A stretch of DNA of 64,000 bases from Caenorhabditis elegans (lineage: Eukaryota > Nematoda > Chromadorea > Rhabditida > Rhabditidae). The stretch covers positions 10,168,001 to 10,232,000 of the forward strand of contig NC_003281.10 of NCBI RefSeq assembly GCF_000002985.6, read 5' to 3'. Shown here in pieces: positions 1 through 15,000 of this stretch. The notes below the pieces were generated by a model that was given only the letters and a program-made list of their open reading frames with translations, searched no databases and was not told where the DNA came from. The translations under genes were made by a program, and so were the position numbers. The stretch's first letter is position 1, and the number at the start of each line of letters is the position of its first letter.

Positions 1-66
1 GAAAAACAGTGAATCAGTATATCAAAAACTGATACACTGATAGAAGGTGCACACTTATTTCTGAGA

Positions 67-3000
67 ATGGGACGCCTGTCTCTAGGCATATTACTATTAG
101 CTGCAGTCACTTCGATTGCTTCCGGTAAGAATTTTTGATTTTCTAGACGTACCAAAAGCCTTGCGATGTGCAGATAATTCTTGTGGTGGACGTTCACGAT
201 TGGGTGAGAACACATGTTGCACTTTTTTGTTTTTTTGCAATTTTTTTTCAGTTTACATTAGGCTTACCGTATTTCTTCTATTAGTATTGCACTCCATTGT
301 TCAACTTTGACAGCTGATACCTTAGTTGTAGTTTGTTCTATTAAAAACTTGTCAACTAACCAAATACTTTTTAGTTCTTTCTCTATAGTTTTCAGTTTTT
401 TATTTATTATCAAGTTTTTTAACGAACTGAGATATTACCTTTCAAAGTAAAACAGTCGGGAGCAATAATAATGGAATAGATACGGTAGTTGACTAGATAT
501 TTGAAAACTCGATTTTCAATTATTAATTTACTTTAGGAAAGTAGAAATTCAATTAAACCATACCTTTTTAAAAACCAAAGTTTCAATGTAAAAAATCCAC
601 TTGTGTAGATTTTTTCCAGAATTTTTGTCTCATCCAATTCTAGGGGGTTTTCGATTTTTTCTAGGACTTCCAAAATATTAACTGATGCTATACTAAGTAA
701 CATACAATATAAAATTGTGCTCTCTAGTTTTTTGTAAAGACAATTTATACTTTTGTAATTTTTTCCATTTGGAAGTGGGAATACCACTTAAATTTGGCAA
801 AAATTTGCATGGAGAAAGACTCAAAGACGCTGAGCACAGTTGCAAATTGGCAAACTGCCGGAATTAAAAATTTGCCAAATTTGTCGACAAAAAATTTGCC
901 GCACGGTGATTACCGCCCACTCCTGGTCAGAGCATAGTAATTATCTTTACTTCAAAAATAAATTTAGAACAATCTTTGCACAATTTTTTCGTTGCTTTTC
1001 TTTATAAAGAAGCTCACATCCGCACCACCCTTGAATTTTTAAATTCAGAGTTTTCCACAATTTTGCACTTTTCTCTAAATGCACTTTTCACTCACTTCCG
1101 ACTTTTCATTCCGTTTGCAACAGTAAACGAACAATGAAAAAAAAATTTGAAAACGGATTCGGGGGAAAAATGCAAATCTCTGGCGATTCATGTGGTAATT
1201 TAAATTGCATCCAGAAGAGAGAGAGAGATCGTCTTGTTGTAGTAGTAGCGAATCACATTGACCTCGTTCATCTTTTTTTTCTTCGTCGCTGCGCAACTTT
1301 TGTACATAAGGCTACCAGCATACCTACAAAGCATATGTCCAATAATATACTCTGTTTCAATTCATTTCAATTCACACACACTCAACACAAGTCAATTGAA
1401 CAAATTAGAAATTGAGGGGTAGACAGTAGAGGCGATACCGTGAAGTAATTGGGTAATACATTGAGGATTCGCCGGAAGAAGTAGTATAACTAGCTTTTAA
1501 ATTGACACCACGGCACTGTGTCTTTAAATATTTTGTAGTTTGGAATCAACCCCACTCTGAAAAAAGATAAAGCAGTTGACATTTTTTAAATGGAACTCAT
1601 GTAGGCAAGTTATAAGAGATCCAAGAAAGTGTGTCGAAAATGGACCCACAAGGTGGCAGGTGCTCCAACTTATTCTACACTAGAATTAAAAACTATTTGT
1701 TAACAAAAATAAGTAGATCAATATTTTGTTCGCTAAATTTTTTTGCAAAACTTTGTAGTTTTGTGACATGAAAAAAATTACTGAATATCGAAAATGGATA
1801 TACCTTTGGTATATCAATTTCCATAGGTTAAAAAAAATTCTATCCCATTTAAAATAACTTCATAAGCTGAGAAACTGTTGTAAAATTAGATGAATAGTTT
1901 TTTAATAGAAAATTCACAAAAAAAAACCGAAATTAAACAGATCTTGGAAAACTAAAAGGTTGATTTTGTGAAATTTTAGTTCTACAGTTCAACGAGTTCT
2001 TATAATTTCATGCACTTGATCACGAGCACCCACAACTTTTGTTCCGAATTTGTAACTGTGAAAAAAAATTGTTTTGACTTCAAACGTGATTTTCAGCAAT
2101 CTATATTATTTCAGGAGCAAATCCATGTCAAGATTATTCACTTCATGATTGTGATCCTGTAGCCGAATGCTTTTCCGAACAACCGGGATACTTTCAATGT
2201 CAATGTCCAAAAGGATTCACTGATTCTTCGGCAGACAAACGGTTTCCTGGTCGAAAATGTGTGAGAGGTAAGCTATTTGCGGTGTCCTTTTAGTTCTTAC
2301 ACTTCTGATTGTCCGACTTCTTATTCCATCTTCTTCCAACTGATTATTTTGTATAGACAGTTGATCAGATAAAAATGATAAAAGAAGGGAACAGAACCAA
2401 CCAAAAAAAGAGATTCGGGATAAGAAACTGGCTATTTCTTTGCGGCTTCGCCTTCTAATGGGTCAAGGACGTCTCTGATGTTGCTGCTTCAATTAGTCAC
2501 TAACTGTTGATAAAGTGTGTTTCTTATCACTCTTTATCACCATTGTGGAACGATTTAGTGGAACCTTAATGCAACTTTTCGAAATTTATTAGACGGTTTT
2601 ATGGGTTTCGCAACATTGAAAGAAAACAGCTGGGGTTTGGAAGTGGAAATTTGAAAAAAAATCGAACCGGGGAGCAGCCATTTGAACTAGAAAAGAAAAA
2701 AGTTGAACTGAGAATTTTTCAGGGCATATTCTTTCTTACTACGTTCTATGTAGGTTTGGAAAGTTGCTCCAAAAGTAGATTTTTTTTTCATAATTTAGCT
2801 AATTTTAAGAATGGATGGAGTTGGGCATCATGGAAGATTAAAAATTTGTGAAAAAACATCTAAAATTTTTTTCAAAAAATATCTGATATTCTAAATTCTG
2901 ATTTAGACTTTCTGCTGCTACTATTTTTTAAGACTGAAAATTCCCTTGTCTCCAAAAATAATGGCGAAATATTTTGAAATAACCTTCAAAAATAATATTT

Positions 3001-6000
3001 TCTCAAAAAAAAAGATAATCCTATAAATGTTTGACCTTTGTGAACGTGACACTTTGGGAAAAGGGAAGTGATGAGCAATATGTGGTGTCTTTTTCATTTT
3101 ATTTCAATGGACAATTCAAAAAGAAATTGTAATTGGCGTTTTGCTTGAAACCGAACATGATATGACACCCACACACACGAAAAACCATCCAATTCACCTT
3201 GGGTTTTCGCGCATATTCATTCAATTGGAGGTATTTCTATGAGGGCAACACGGAGAGGGACATTTTAAAAAGAAAATCGTTTTCAATTCGGGAATGACCG
3301 AGAAAACAGACTCAAATATCTGTGAATACAATGATCGTAGATTAAGTTCTTTTATTTCAGCTGTGGACGAATGTGCTCTCGGTCGACATACATGTGATCC
3401 TCATGCCGATTGTATTGATACTCATCAGGGATATACATGTAAATGCAGGTAAGCAGCAAATGGACAAAATGAACTTTTCAAATTTTGAATGATTTTTTTT
3501 CAAAAACATTTTATGACGGTTCAAAATTCCGTAAAAACCTAGTTTTTCCAAATGTGGCAATTTTGAGCGCCATAAAAAGCGCCACTTTTTGAATATTCAC
3601 GTTCAAAATATTCCAAAGTGTGACCCCTATTAGGCTTGAACCCGCTCTACTCGTCTTTGACGGCTTTTATCTTGGTTGCCTTAATTTTTATCAAAAATGT
3701 TCAACTACGGAAAGGTAAAAAATATTTTGCGAGTATTTTGTCAGTTGACAATTTTTTCATAAAACTAAAGACAACCGAGATATAAGCTGTTAAAGTAGAG
3801 CTAGGAAAAATGCTGTAACTAAAGTTTCTCTCTGGTAATATTTTTCGTAACAGTAAACTGAATCTATTTCAAGATCAACAAACTTTAAAGGGTAATCACT
3901 TATTTTATTTCCTTTTTTTCAGAAGCGGTTGGTCTGATACTTCTCTCGATCCCCTCCGTAGCCCTGGGCGTAGTTGCAAAAAAGGTGAGTCAACACAAAA
4001 AATGAAGTGTGAAAAGTTAATGTTGCATTTTTGTATGCCCAAGAACCCATTCTTTGTCGAAAAGAATTGGAAGAACATCACAAATACCAGTTTGTCGGTG
4101 CTTCGTTGGGGCTTGGCCACGCAAGTAAATCCCTAAACATCTTTCAACGACGACACACGTCTTCGATCATTTCCTTGTTGAGTAGTTGGGCATAGTTGAA
4201 TACAATATGAGATGGTGTTGAATAGGAAGCGGGAGGAAAAAGTAGCAAGAAGGGGGGGGGGGGATTTGGAGATTGAAACTTTTTTCTTGGTGATTTCCAA
4301 AGCTATTGAAACATGAGATCAACTTTTTATGACGTGATGGATATATTGTGTAGATCATTGAGGAAAGTTTTTGAAATTTTGGCAACTCAAGAATCCATAC
4401 ATGAAAATATTGCTGAAAATTAAAATCGGTCGGTGCAAACTTTCTAAACTCCGATAATTCTATGAAATATCATACTACAAGGACGCTAGTAATTAAAAAA
4501 AGATTGTGGATTAAAAAGAAAGTGGATTTTATTGGAAAATTTAGTTCCGGATTTGGTACAAAAACAAACACTGGAAAATTTCGTTAGCAGCAAAAAACTT
4601 TTACAAAAAAACAACAAGTTGAAACTTGAATTCCCGCGGAAAGTCATTCAATTTCATCCAATTTCAGCTACTTTTGGCTTTTCAAGCTGAAAGTTTTAAA
4701 TCTGAATCAATTTTTAAAATCATATTTTACCAGAATGCCTATCCTGTTTGTTGTGTCACATTACGGTTTGATCTACAAAAAATGCGGGATTTTTTTGCCC
4801 AAAAGAGTGTGACAAGAACTCTGCGTCTCAACTCCCGCATTTTTTGTAGATCTACGACACTCTGACACCACGTGTTGAATGGAAACTTGAAAATTGTTTC
4901 CATGATTATATCAAATTTTTTCAGCCGACATGTGTTCGAACATTGACTGTGCGGCTGAAGCTGAGTGCCGAGAGACACCAATTGGACCCATGTGCCAATG
5001 TGTCAGTGGATACGTGGATGTTTCCAGACAACACGGAAGACCAGCTGGAAGAGTCTGTCGAGCTGTAGTGAATGAGTGTGCTGAAGGAAGACATGATTGT
5101 TCATCCCATGCAACTTGTATTGATACTGCTGATGGGTTCACTTGTCGTTGCAAGGATAGCTATAGAGATGAGAGTTCGGACACTTTGAAGCATCCCGGAA
5201 AGAATTGCGTTAGAAGTGAGTTTTCATAGAAGTCTATGCATTTGAATAATAAGAACAACATGCTTTTTCAGCTGTGCAACCTGATCCGCCAGAGTGTGAT
5301 GTTAGTGATCCAATGAGCTGTGATCCAGCAAAACGGGAAGTGTGCATATTTGTGGAGAACACTTACAAATGTAGATGTGCAAATGGATATTCTCGACTTC
5401 CGGATGGAAGATGTGTTGTAATCAATGAATGTGCTGAACCAAGATTGAATACTTGTGGAAAGAATGCAGAATGTATTGACTTGGTATGTCCCCTTCTTTG
5501 TCTCCCAAAATTCACAAAATATCATTTTTCAGGCCGAAGGTTACACCTGTCAATGTAGAAGTGGATACGCAGACATCTCACCAGTTTCTCAACCGGGAAG
5601 AATTTGCCGTGCTCGAGTGAACGAATGTAGCAACAAGTATGATTAAAAGCTAACTCTCCATATTTTAAGCTTTGTTTTCAGAGAAAAATACAACGTAGAC
5701 TGTTCTGAAAATGCAATCTGCGCGGATACCGAACACAGCTACTCTTGCCGCTGTCGTCCCGGGTTCGCAGATGTCTCTGCCGCGTTCAACAAACTTCCAG
5801 GACGTCGTTGTATCGAAGCAGTCAACGAATGTGCATCGCCAAGTCTTAATGATTGTTCGAAGAATGCATTCTGTGAAGATGCAAAAGAGGGATATATTTG
5901 TACTTGCCGTCCAGGATATGTTGATAATTCACCGAACGCTGCTCGTCATCCAGGAAGAATTTGCACGAAACCTGTTGAGAAGATAAAGACTGATTTGAAG

Positions 6001-9000
6001 GACACTTCATTTTCAACTGATGATGGTTGTGATCCAAAGAATCCAAAGTGTGGGGCAAATGAAGCTTGTGTTCAGCGGCATGGGCAACATAATTGTGAAT
6101 GTGTTGAAACTGCTTTTAGATATACCGATGGAAGCTGCAGAGGTATGAATTTTCCTGTAACTATGGACTGGAAATGCTCTCTAAAATTTGACACTGAAAA
6201 ATTTAAAACGGATATCTCCACTTTCAACCCCTGAAATTTCGATCAGTGCATTATTGAATACTTCACTGAGACTTAGGCTTAGGCTTACTATTAGGCTTAC
6301 TTTTGAATTGAATTGTAATGGTAAAAATAAACTTTCAATGGTATTCAATTAAATTAACGTCTTTAACTTTTTTATTGCATTTCCAAAACGCTATCAAATA
6401 TTTTTCCAAATTTAGTCTAGAAAAAAATACATCAATTTTCAGTCTACTCTGCTTGTTCAAAACGTAACACTTGCGACAAAAACGCTATTTGCCTGAATCG
6501 CTTCGACTCTTACACTTGCCAATGTCGTCCAGGATACATTGATTTATCGGCGGATCTCACGAATGCACCAGGACGAATCTGTAAAGAATGTAAGTGATGT
6601 CACACTAAATAGGAAAACATGTTCTTTTCTTTTTAGTGATCAATGAATGCGCATCGTCCGATAATGAATGTTCCCCGTATGCCAGATGTATTGATGCCAC
6701 TAATGGGTAAGTCCTGGACATTTTAAATCAACTTTCTTTTTTTTTTGTTTCTAGATATGCTTGTCAATGTCTTGATGGATTCATTGATGTGAGTAGCAGA
6801 TACAATAAACCACCTGGTAGACAATGTACAAACTCAAATAATGAGTGCTCTGAGAAATCATTGAATACTTGTGATGAGAACGCAGACTGTGTTGATACTC
6901 CGGATGGATACACGTGTCAATGTTACGGTGGATTTGTGGATGTTTCCTCGAATGCAAATTTACCACCTGGACGTGTTTGTACAGTGCAGACCACCTGTCC
7001 AAAACAAAAAACCGATCTCGTTTTCTTGATTGATGGATCTGGTTCGATTGGTTCCTATGTTTTCAAGAATGAGGTGCTTCGATTCGTCAGAGAATTTGTG
7101 GAACTATTCGAAATTGGCAGAAGTAAGACGAGGGTCGGATTGATTCAATATTCCGATCAAATTCGTCATGAGTTCGATTTGGATCAATATGGAGACAGAG
7201 ACTCTTTGTTGAAAGGAATCTCTGAGACACAATACCTGACAGGGTTGACTAGAACTGGAGCAGCAATTCAACATATGGTTCAAGAAGGATTCAGTGAGAG
7301 ACGTGGAGCAAGACCGCAACAGAGTGATATTGCAAGAGTTGCTATTATTCTTACTGATGGAAGATCACAAGACAATGTGACCGGACCAGCTGATTCAGCT
7401 AGAAAACTTTCAATCAATACATTCGCAATCGGTGTTACTGATCACGTTTTAGCCAGTGAACTCGAGTCAATTGCTGGATCTCCGAATCGTTGGTTCTATG
7501 TGGACAAGTTTAAGGATTTGGATACACGACTACGTTCAATGATTCAAAAAGCGGCTTGTCCTTCTCCAACAAAACAAGAAACACCATCAGAGGATGTTTG
7601 TAATCCGAGAACTCAAACTGGATGTGACAGAAGTCTGAATGAACACTGTGCAGTTGAAAATGGAAGACCAAGATGTGTATGTCCAGAAGGGTTCACAAGA
7701 CATCCATTCACACGTGTATGTGGAGGAGATCTCTGTAATCCACAACTGATCACTTCGTGTATTTTCCCAGAAGAATGCCAAATTACTCCGTATAAGAACT
7801 TCAGATGCTCCTGCCCAGAGGGATATAACAGAGACTATAGAAGCGGATTTTGTGGTAAGTTTCGATGCTATTCTCGAAAAAATTGAATATAAAATATAAT
7901 TTTTAGTGTCAGTAAAAGAAGTTCAAATTTCACCACAACACGATGCAAACTGCCATAACGGGGGTGTCCGTTGTTCAGAAAACGAGAGATGCACCAATGA
8001 TGGGTCCGATTGGTTCTGTGAATGTCTTCCAGGATTTGAACGAATTCGGAATGGACAGTGTGCTTATCCAGGATCATGTAATCCAAATGATCCAATGTCT
8101 TGTGATGTGAGAAAGAGACAGCAATGTCTGCCACGCGGAAATATCTATACTTGCCAGTGCGGACGAAATGAGAAGAGGCATCCGATCACCGATATTTGCT
8201 GTAAGAATTTTTTTTTGATAATTAAGTCTTTGAAAATTTAAAAACCGAAACTTTCAGTGAAAAACGAATGTCTAACGGGTGAGCACGATTGTGATCGTTC
8301 TGCACGTTGTATCGACACTGATGAGAGTTATATCTGCGCTTGTCAGTCAGGATTTATCGATCATTCTCCAAATCCGTCAGAGAGACCTGGAAGAGTATGT
8401 GTTGCTCTGCAAAATGAATGTCTTGATGGATCAAACAGGTTAGTTAGCAAAACCTAAGCTTCAAATATCTGAATTTTACAGATGCTCACCGAACGCATTG
8501 TGCACTGATACTGAAGAAGGTTACGTCTGCCGATGCAAGTCTGGATTCGTCGACTACTCACCAAATCCTCAAACATTCCCTGGAATGGTTTGTAAGGAGT
8601 TGGTCAATGAATGCACAAATCCGCGTCTTAATCAATGTGACCGTAATGCTCATTGTATTGATACAATTGAAGGGTACTCGTGTATTTGTAAACCTGGATT
8701 CGTTGATATGGATGAATTTGGAAATCCAGGAAGGCGATGTGAACAAAGTAAGATATAGAGGTTTGATTGATCACCTAGTTTAATAAATTTCAGTAAAAAC
8801 AAATGACAAGTGCTCTCCTGGAAAGAATGATTGTGATCGAAATGCTCGATGCATTCAAATTGGAGATGATGATTATTCGTGTGCATGCCCTCCAGGATTC
8901 AAGGATAAATCTCCGTCTTCTTCGCGGCCTGGAAGACTTTGCATTCCAGTTATTCCGGAATGTGATAACCCGACTTTGAATGACTGTGACTCTCCGGATA

Positions 9001-12000
9001 GAGCTGTTTGTACCGACACTGATGATGGATATATGTGTAGATGTCGCCAAGGATTTTTAGATATTTCACCAAGTATTTCAGTTAAACCAGGAAGACTCTG
9101 CAAACCTCGTAAGTTGAATTTTTGATAAATTTTTGATAAAAATTAAATATTTGTTTTCAGTACAAAACGAGTGTGCACTTGGAATCGATGATTGTGCTCG
9201 TGATGGAGGTATCTGTGAAGATAATCCTGACTCTTTCACCTGTCGTTGTGCAATGAACTACTTGGATGTTTCATTCGACAGAGTTACCCGACCTGGAAGA
9301 AAATGTAAAAGATTAATAAATGAGTGTCAAACAGGACAGAATGATTGTTCGGAGGAAGCAACATGCACAGATACTGAAGATAGTTATATTTGTGCTTGTC
9401 CTCAATCCCACATTGATTTGTCACCGGATACTGTTAATAGACCAGGAAGACGCTGTTTGATGAGTAAGTTCCTCAATTTGAAACTTAATAAAACTAATAG
9501 TTAATTAATTAATTAAATAATTCCAGGAATCAATGAGTGCACATCCAATCGCCACGATTGTTCTCCAAACGCTGATTGCATTGACACTCCGGAATCCTAC
9601 AAATGTCGTTGCCGTGATGACTTTGTCGACGAATCACCCGATTCTTCTCGACGCCCTGGAAGAATCTGCCGTCCGGCACTTGTCGATGAATGTAGAACCG
9701 GAAAACACGATTGTCATGTTAACGCGATTTGTCAGGATCTTCCACAAGGCTACACATGTCAGTGCTCTGCAGACTTTGTGGATGTATCTCCGCATCGTGC
9801 ATCACATCCTGGAAGACTGTGCCAGCCTCGTCCAACACCACCACCACCAGAGTGTCGTCTCGATGGAGGAAATCAATGTAAAGTTCATTTGAATGAAGTA
9901 TGCAGATTGATGGGTGGAGAACCGAAATGCTCCTGTCCGGTGAACTATCAACGGGATTCTTCTGGGTCATGTTCCATCATCAATGAATGTTTGTTCACTC
10001 AATTGAATGATTGCCATACCGCTGCGGATTGCATCGATCAGGTTCAAGGTTACACGTGTCAATGTCGGGATGGATTCAAAGACATTGGAGACAGGAGGCG
10101 ACCTGGTAGAATGTGTAAGCCGATGGTTAATGAATGTCAATATCCTCACTTGAATGACTGTCATCAAAATGCTGCATGCATTGATCTTGAGGAAGGTTAT
10201 GAATGTAAATGTAATCAAGGATTTATGGATCACTCTCACGGACGACCTGGAAGAATTTGTAAGCAATTGACCAATGAATGCCTGAGACCTTCTCTCAACT
10301 CTTGTGATAGAAATGCTCGTTGTATTGATAAGGAAGAAGGATACGAATGTGAGTGTAGAGATGGATTCATTGATGTTTCACCATCTCCAACACTCAAAGG
10401 AAGAGCTTGTCGTGAACTTGTCAACGAATGTGCCAATTCAAGACTCAACGACTGCGACAAAAATGCTCGTTGTAAGGATACTATGGATTCTTATGAATGT
10501 GACTGCCCAGTCAACTCCAAAGATATTTCACCAAGTCCTTCGTTCCCTGGAAGAGTTTGTCTTATGTGTAAGTTTACAGATCAGATTTTAATACAATTAA
10601 TTACATTCAAATAACATAATTGTTTCAGTCATTAATGAATGTGAAAGCGGAGTCCACGACTGTGATCCTTCCGCCACATGCAGGGACAATGAGCAATCGT
10701 TCACTTGTGAATGTCCATCTGGATTCGTTGATCGGTCGCCGAACAAGCACGCCAGACCTGGAAGAGTTTGTGTTAAACTTGTTGATGAATGTCGCGAAGG
10801 ACGACACACATGCAGTAGTCACGCTGATTGTCGTGATCTTGAAGAGGGTTACACTTGTGAGTGCCGTGATGGATATGTCGATCGTTCGCCAAATCTTGCC
10901 AGTCAACCAGGACGTGTCTGTTCTGCTCCAGAAGTCTGTCCTCCAAATCATGATTGCTCATCTGCTGCTGTATGTGAACCACTTGGAGGAATGAAGTATC
11001 AATGTGTATGTATTCAAGGATACGTAGATCAATCTCCAGGAAGTCAGAAGGGAAGAGTTTGTGTCAGAAGTGAGTTTCAAAAATATTTATTTTCTAAAAT
11101 GTGCAAATCAATATTTCAGACAATGCTTGTCATGATCCACGACTCAATACTTGCTCGCGTAATGCTATTTGCTATGACGAACCAAGAGGATACAGATGTG
11201 AATGTAAACGAGGATTCATGGACAGATCCCCCGATTCTTCTCAACGTGGAAGAGTCTGCGAACCACCCCCACCACCATCTCCACCACCACGTCATCCATG
11301 TCAGGATCCTGAGAGAAACGATTGTCATCCAGCTGGAACTTGTCGTGCAACTGGTGCTCAGAGCTACACTTGTGAATGCTTATCTGGATATGCTGATCGC
11401 TCACCAGATCCGAGAAACAAGCCAGGAAGACTATGCGTCCTCACGGAGCCAGTGTGCTTGGATCCAGAGCAAAATGATTGTCATGCAGCTGCAATTTGCA
11501 GTGAAGTGAATGGACCTGAAAAGTACACTTGCAAGTGCCGAGATGGATACACAGATGAGTCTCCGGATCCACTTCGTCGGCCTGGAAGAATCTGTAAGGG
11601 ATTGATCAACGAATGTCTTGACCGATCACTGAATGATTGTCACTCACTGGCAGTTTGCAAAGATCTTCCGAATGGATACACATGCCAGTGTCCGATCAAC
11701 GCAAAGGATCAGTCGCCTGATCCTCGAAAGCCAGGAAGGATCTGTTCATTGTCTGTCAATGAGTGTGCCAATCCATCATTGAATAGCTGTTCTGCTTTTG
11801 CCGATTGTTTTGATGAGGAGAATGGATATAGATGTAGATGCCGTAATGGTTATCATGATGATGATCCAGCTCATCCAGGACACCGATGCTCGTTCAGTAA
11901 GTAACTTTTTTTAAATTCATAATTACCTTTCTAATCTAACAATTTTTTCAGTGATTAACGAATGTGACTCTTCAAACCTTAATGACTGTGACAGAAATGC

Positions 12001-15000
12001 AAACTGTATCGATACAGCTGGAGGATATGACTGTGCCTGTAAAGCACCTTATCGCGATGAAGGACCACCACAGTCACCAGGAAGAATATGCCGTCTCAAT
12101 GAATGTCTCAATCCAAACAGAAACACTTGTGACCGAAACGCTGATTGTCGTGATTTGGACTATGGGTACACTTGTACTTGCCGTCACGGATTCTATGATC
12201 AATCACCGAATCCACAAGAACCCGGACGTATCTGTATCGAGTTCCAACAAGAGGAACATATCGAGCGCGTAAAGGTCACCACAGTCCAGTCAGAACCACG
12301 ACGAGAATTCCCGTGTGGAAGAGATGATTGTATAAAGGCGAGAGGAGAAGTGTGTATCAGTGGAGAATATTGCGGATGTAAACCAGGAGAGGGAAGATCT
12401 GCGAGCACCGGGAAATGTCAAGAAGTTCAGGAAACTCCATTTGAGTTAAGAGTGGTCACTAGAGATCAAAGACCTCTTATGTATTCTACCGAGTTCGGCT
12501 CTCAAAAGAGCCCATCGTACGTTGAAATTGTGGAACTCTTCGAGGTAAGAAATCAGAAAAATAATTTATTTGATCTATCAATTATCCTAATTTTTAGAAA
12601 AATATGGCTAGAACATTCGGTGGAACGTCCCTGGCGCCAAGATACGTGAACACCAAAGTTGATTACATCACTCATCCGAAGACAAAGAACAGTTCATGGG
12701 ATCAAGGATTGCTCTTCAAATATGAAGTTCAGACGACAAAGTCTCAAAGTCAACCAATTGATGAATGCGAATTATGGAAACAAATGCAAGCATCTTTGGA
12801 TAGAACGAATGGAGCCATCGGTGGTGGATCTTTGCGTGTTGCTTCTGATACCGATCTTTTGAATCCATGCAAACAACAAGAGGAATGGGGTAATTGTGGA
12901 GGAATGAGCTGCAAGGAACACTTGAAAGAAGTTTGCATTGCTGGTCACATTTGTGGATGTCCCGACGGAATGAAACGAAGAGATGCTAATTCTGAATGCC
13001 GTGTTGTTGAGAGTTGGAATGTTCCACTATGGGTTGTTCGGGACAAGGAGAAGCCAATTGTGTTTAGTGAATCATTTGATAACCCACAGACACCTGTTTA
13101 TAAGGATTACTCGAAACGTCTTGAAAAGGGAATTGAAGGATGTTACCCTCATACTGAACTTAAGAATGCATTTGTGACAGCTGAAGTTAACGATATTGTG
13201 AATCCAGTGTTGATGAATGCATCATATGATACCGGACTTCTTTTCAATACGACTGTTCACTTCCGAAAGGGAATGGTTCATGTCCCATCTGATGCTTACT
13301 ACCAGCTTATTAAATACGTCACCAAGGAAAATAACAATGAAGTCGGAGATTCTGAGTTGTACCTGAACCCAACTCAACCAGATCCATTCAACCCATGCTT
13401 CAAGAATGATTGTGACCCACACGGAAAATGCATTGAGATATCGAAATACGCCTACAAATGCGAATGTGGCGTTGGATACCGGGATATCAATCCTCAATCA
13501 CCTGGAAAGAAATGCTTGCCAGTTCATGGATTCAATGAATGTGAACGGAAAGAAGATAATGAATGTAGTGAAAATGCTAGATGTATTGATCTAGAGCATC
13601 TTTACAAATGCGAATGCTTACCTTCTTATTATGATACATCACCTGTCGGTAGTGTTCCAGGATCTCTTTGTGTTTTGGATTACTGTAGTGATGTGAACTT
13701 CTGCCCAACAAACACAACGTGCAAGAATATGGAACAACAGGCAGAATGCAAATGTGATGCTGGTTTTATGGATATTCGAAAATCAGAAAAGAGAACAGCA
13801 CTGATGCTTGGAGATGATACTTTGTGTATGCACGTCAGAGATGTTGATGAGTGTGCTCTTGGATTGAATAATTGCTCAGGAGTTGCTCACTGTATTGATA
13901 GAGCTGTTGGATATACCTGTAAATGCCCAGATGGATACATTGACGGAAATCCAGATGAGCCAGGCCGAGTCTGTGGAGCACTTCTTTGTGATTTGTGCAA
14001 TGCTCACGGAGATTGTGTTCACAACACTGCAACTAATAATATCACATGCGTCTGTACGGATGGTTGGACAGGTCCACAGTGTCAAGTTGCTCCATCGAAT
14101 GCTTCATTGGTTCTTTTGATTCTTCTTGCTCTTCTTTTCCTTCTTCTCACTCTTTGTTGTCTCTTGTACTTCTGTACTAAATGCCACTGCTTCAAGGGAA
14201 GACGGTTCGCTGGTGCTGGAGCAAACGGATTCGGATACAGGAGAGGTGGAGCATGGCCATGGTCAACTTTGGAAGGATCCGCGTCTTCTGAGTCAGGTGC
14301 AGAGTTCTCAGCAATGAGTGCAGCTGGAAACGATTACTATCCAGATATTGGAATCCCCAGAGCCAAACTGAAGTCCGGAATGATGGCGTCAGGAAATACA
14401 GCAGAAGTTAGAAATATGGAAGTGGCTAGGCTGGATCAGTATTTGGATGAGAATGCAGTTAGAATTCCACGGGCTCATTTGGTAGATGCTCATGGTGATA
14501 CTTCATTTGATAGTTTATCAGAAGCATCTTCTGAATATACGATCAAGGAAGAAATTGAAAGAAAAGTGATCACTGATGTAACAACAAAGGAAATCAAGAC
14601 AACGACAACTACTGATGAGCAGGGAAATACAATTGTGACCACAACAGAAGCAGTTCATCCAAGAGATACCACGATTGTACACGGAGGAGGTTATACGGTT
14701 AGGAAACACATTTCCGAATGAAAGATTAATTTATTTTAATTTTCAGCAAAACGAATCAAGTAGCTCATCATTTTCCGGTGGAGAAAGAGCATATCAATCT
14801 CAATCCCAACAGCAACAGAGTATGTCTCAAGGAATGTCTCAAAGTATGTCGCAGCATGCAACGTCCGCTGGATATTCAAGCTCAGGAATGGAGAGCTCAG
14901 CTCATAACAGTGGATATGCAAGTATCAGACATACTGGAGAGAGGTGAGAAAAAACTTCCCTTGAATGCTGAAAACAAACAAATAACTTACAGAGAACGCG

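Noticed and set aside
1134-1415. 93-codon open frame in mua-3 intron 1
   Set aside because: AT-rich composition, no homology by eye and no splice sites in phase with the flanking exons.
4626-4865. Overlapping plus and minus open frames in a mua-3 intron
   Set aside because: They run across a palindromic repeat (4753-4867) and lack coding features. The true exon begins at 4925.
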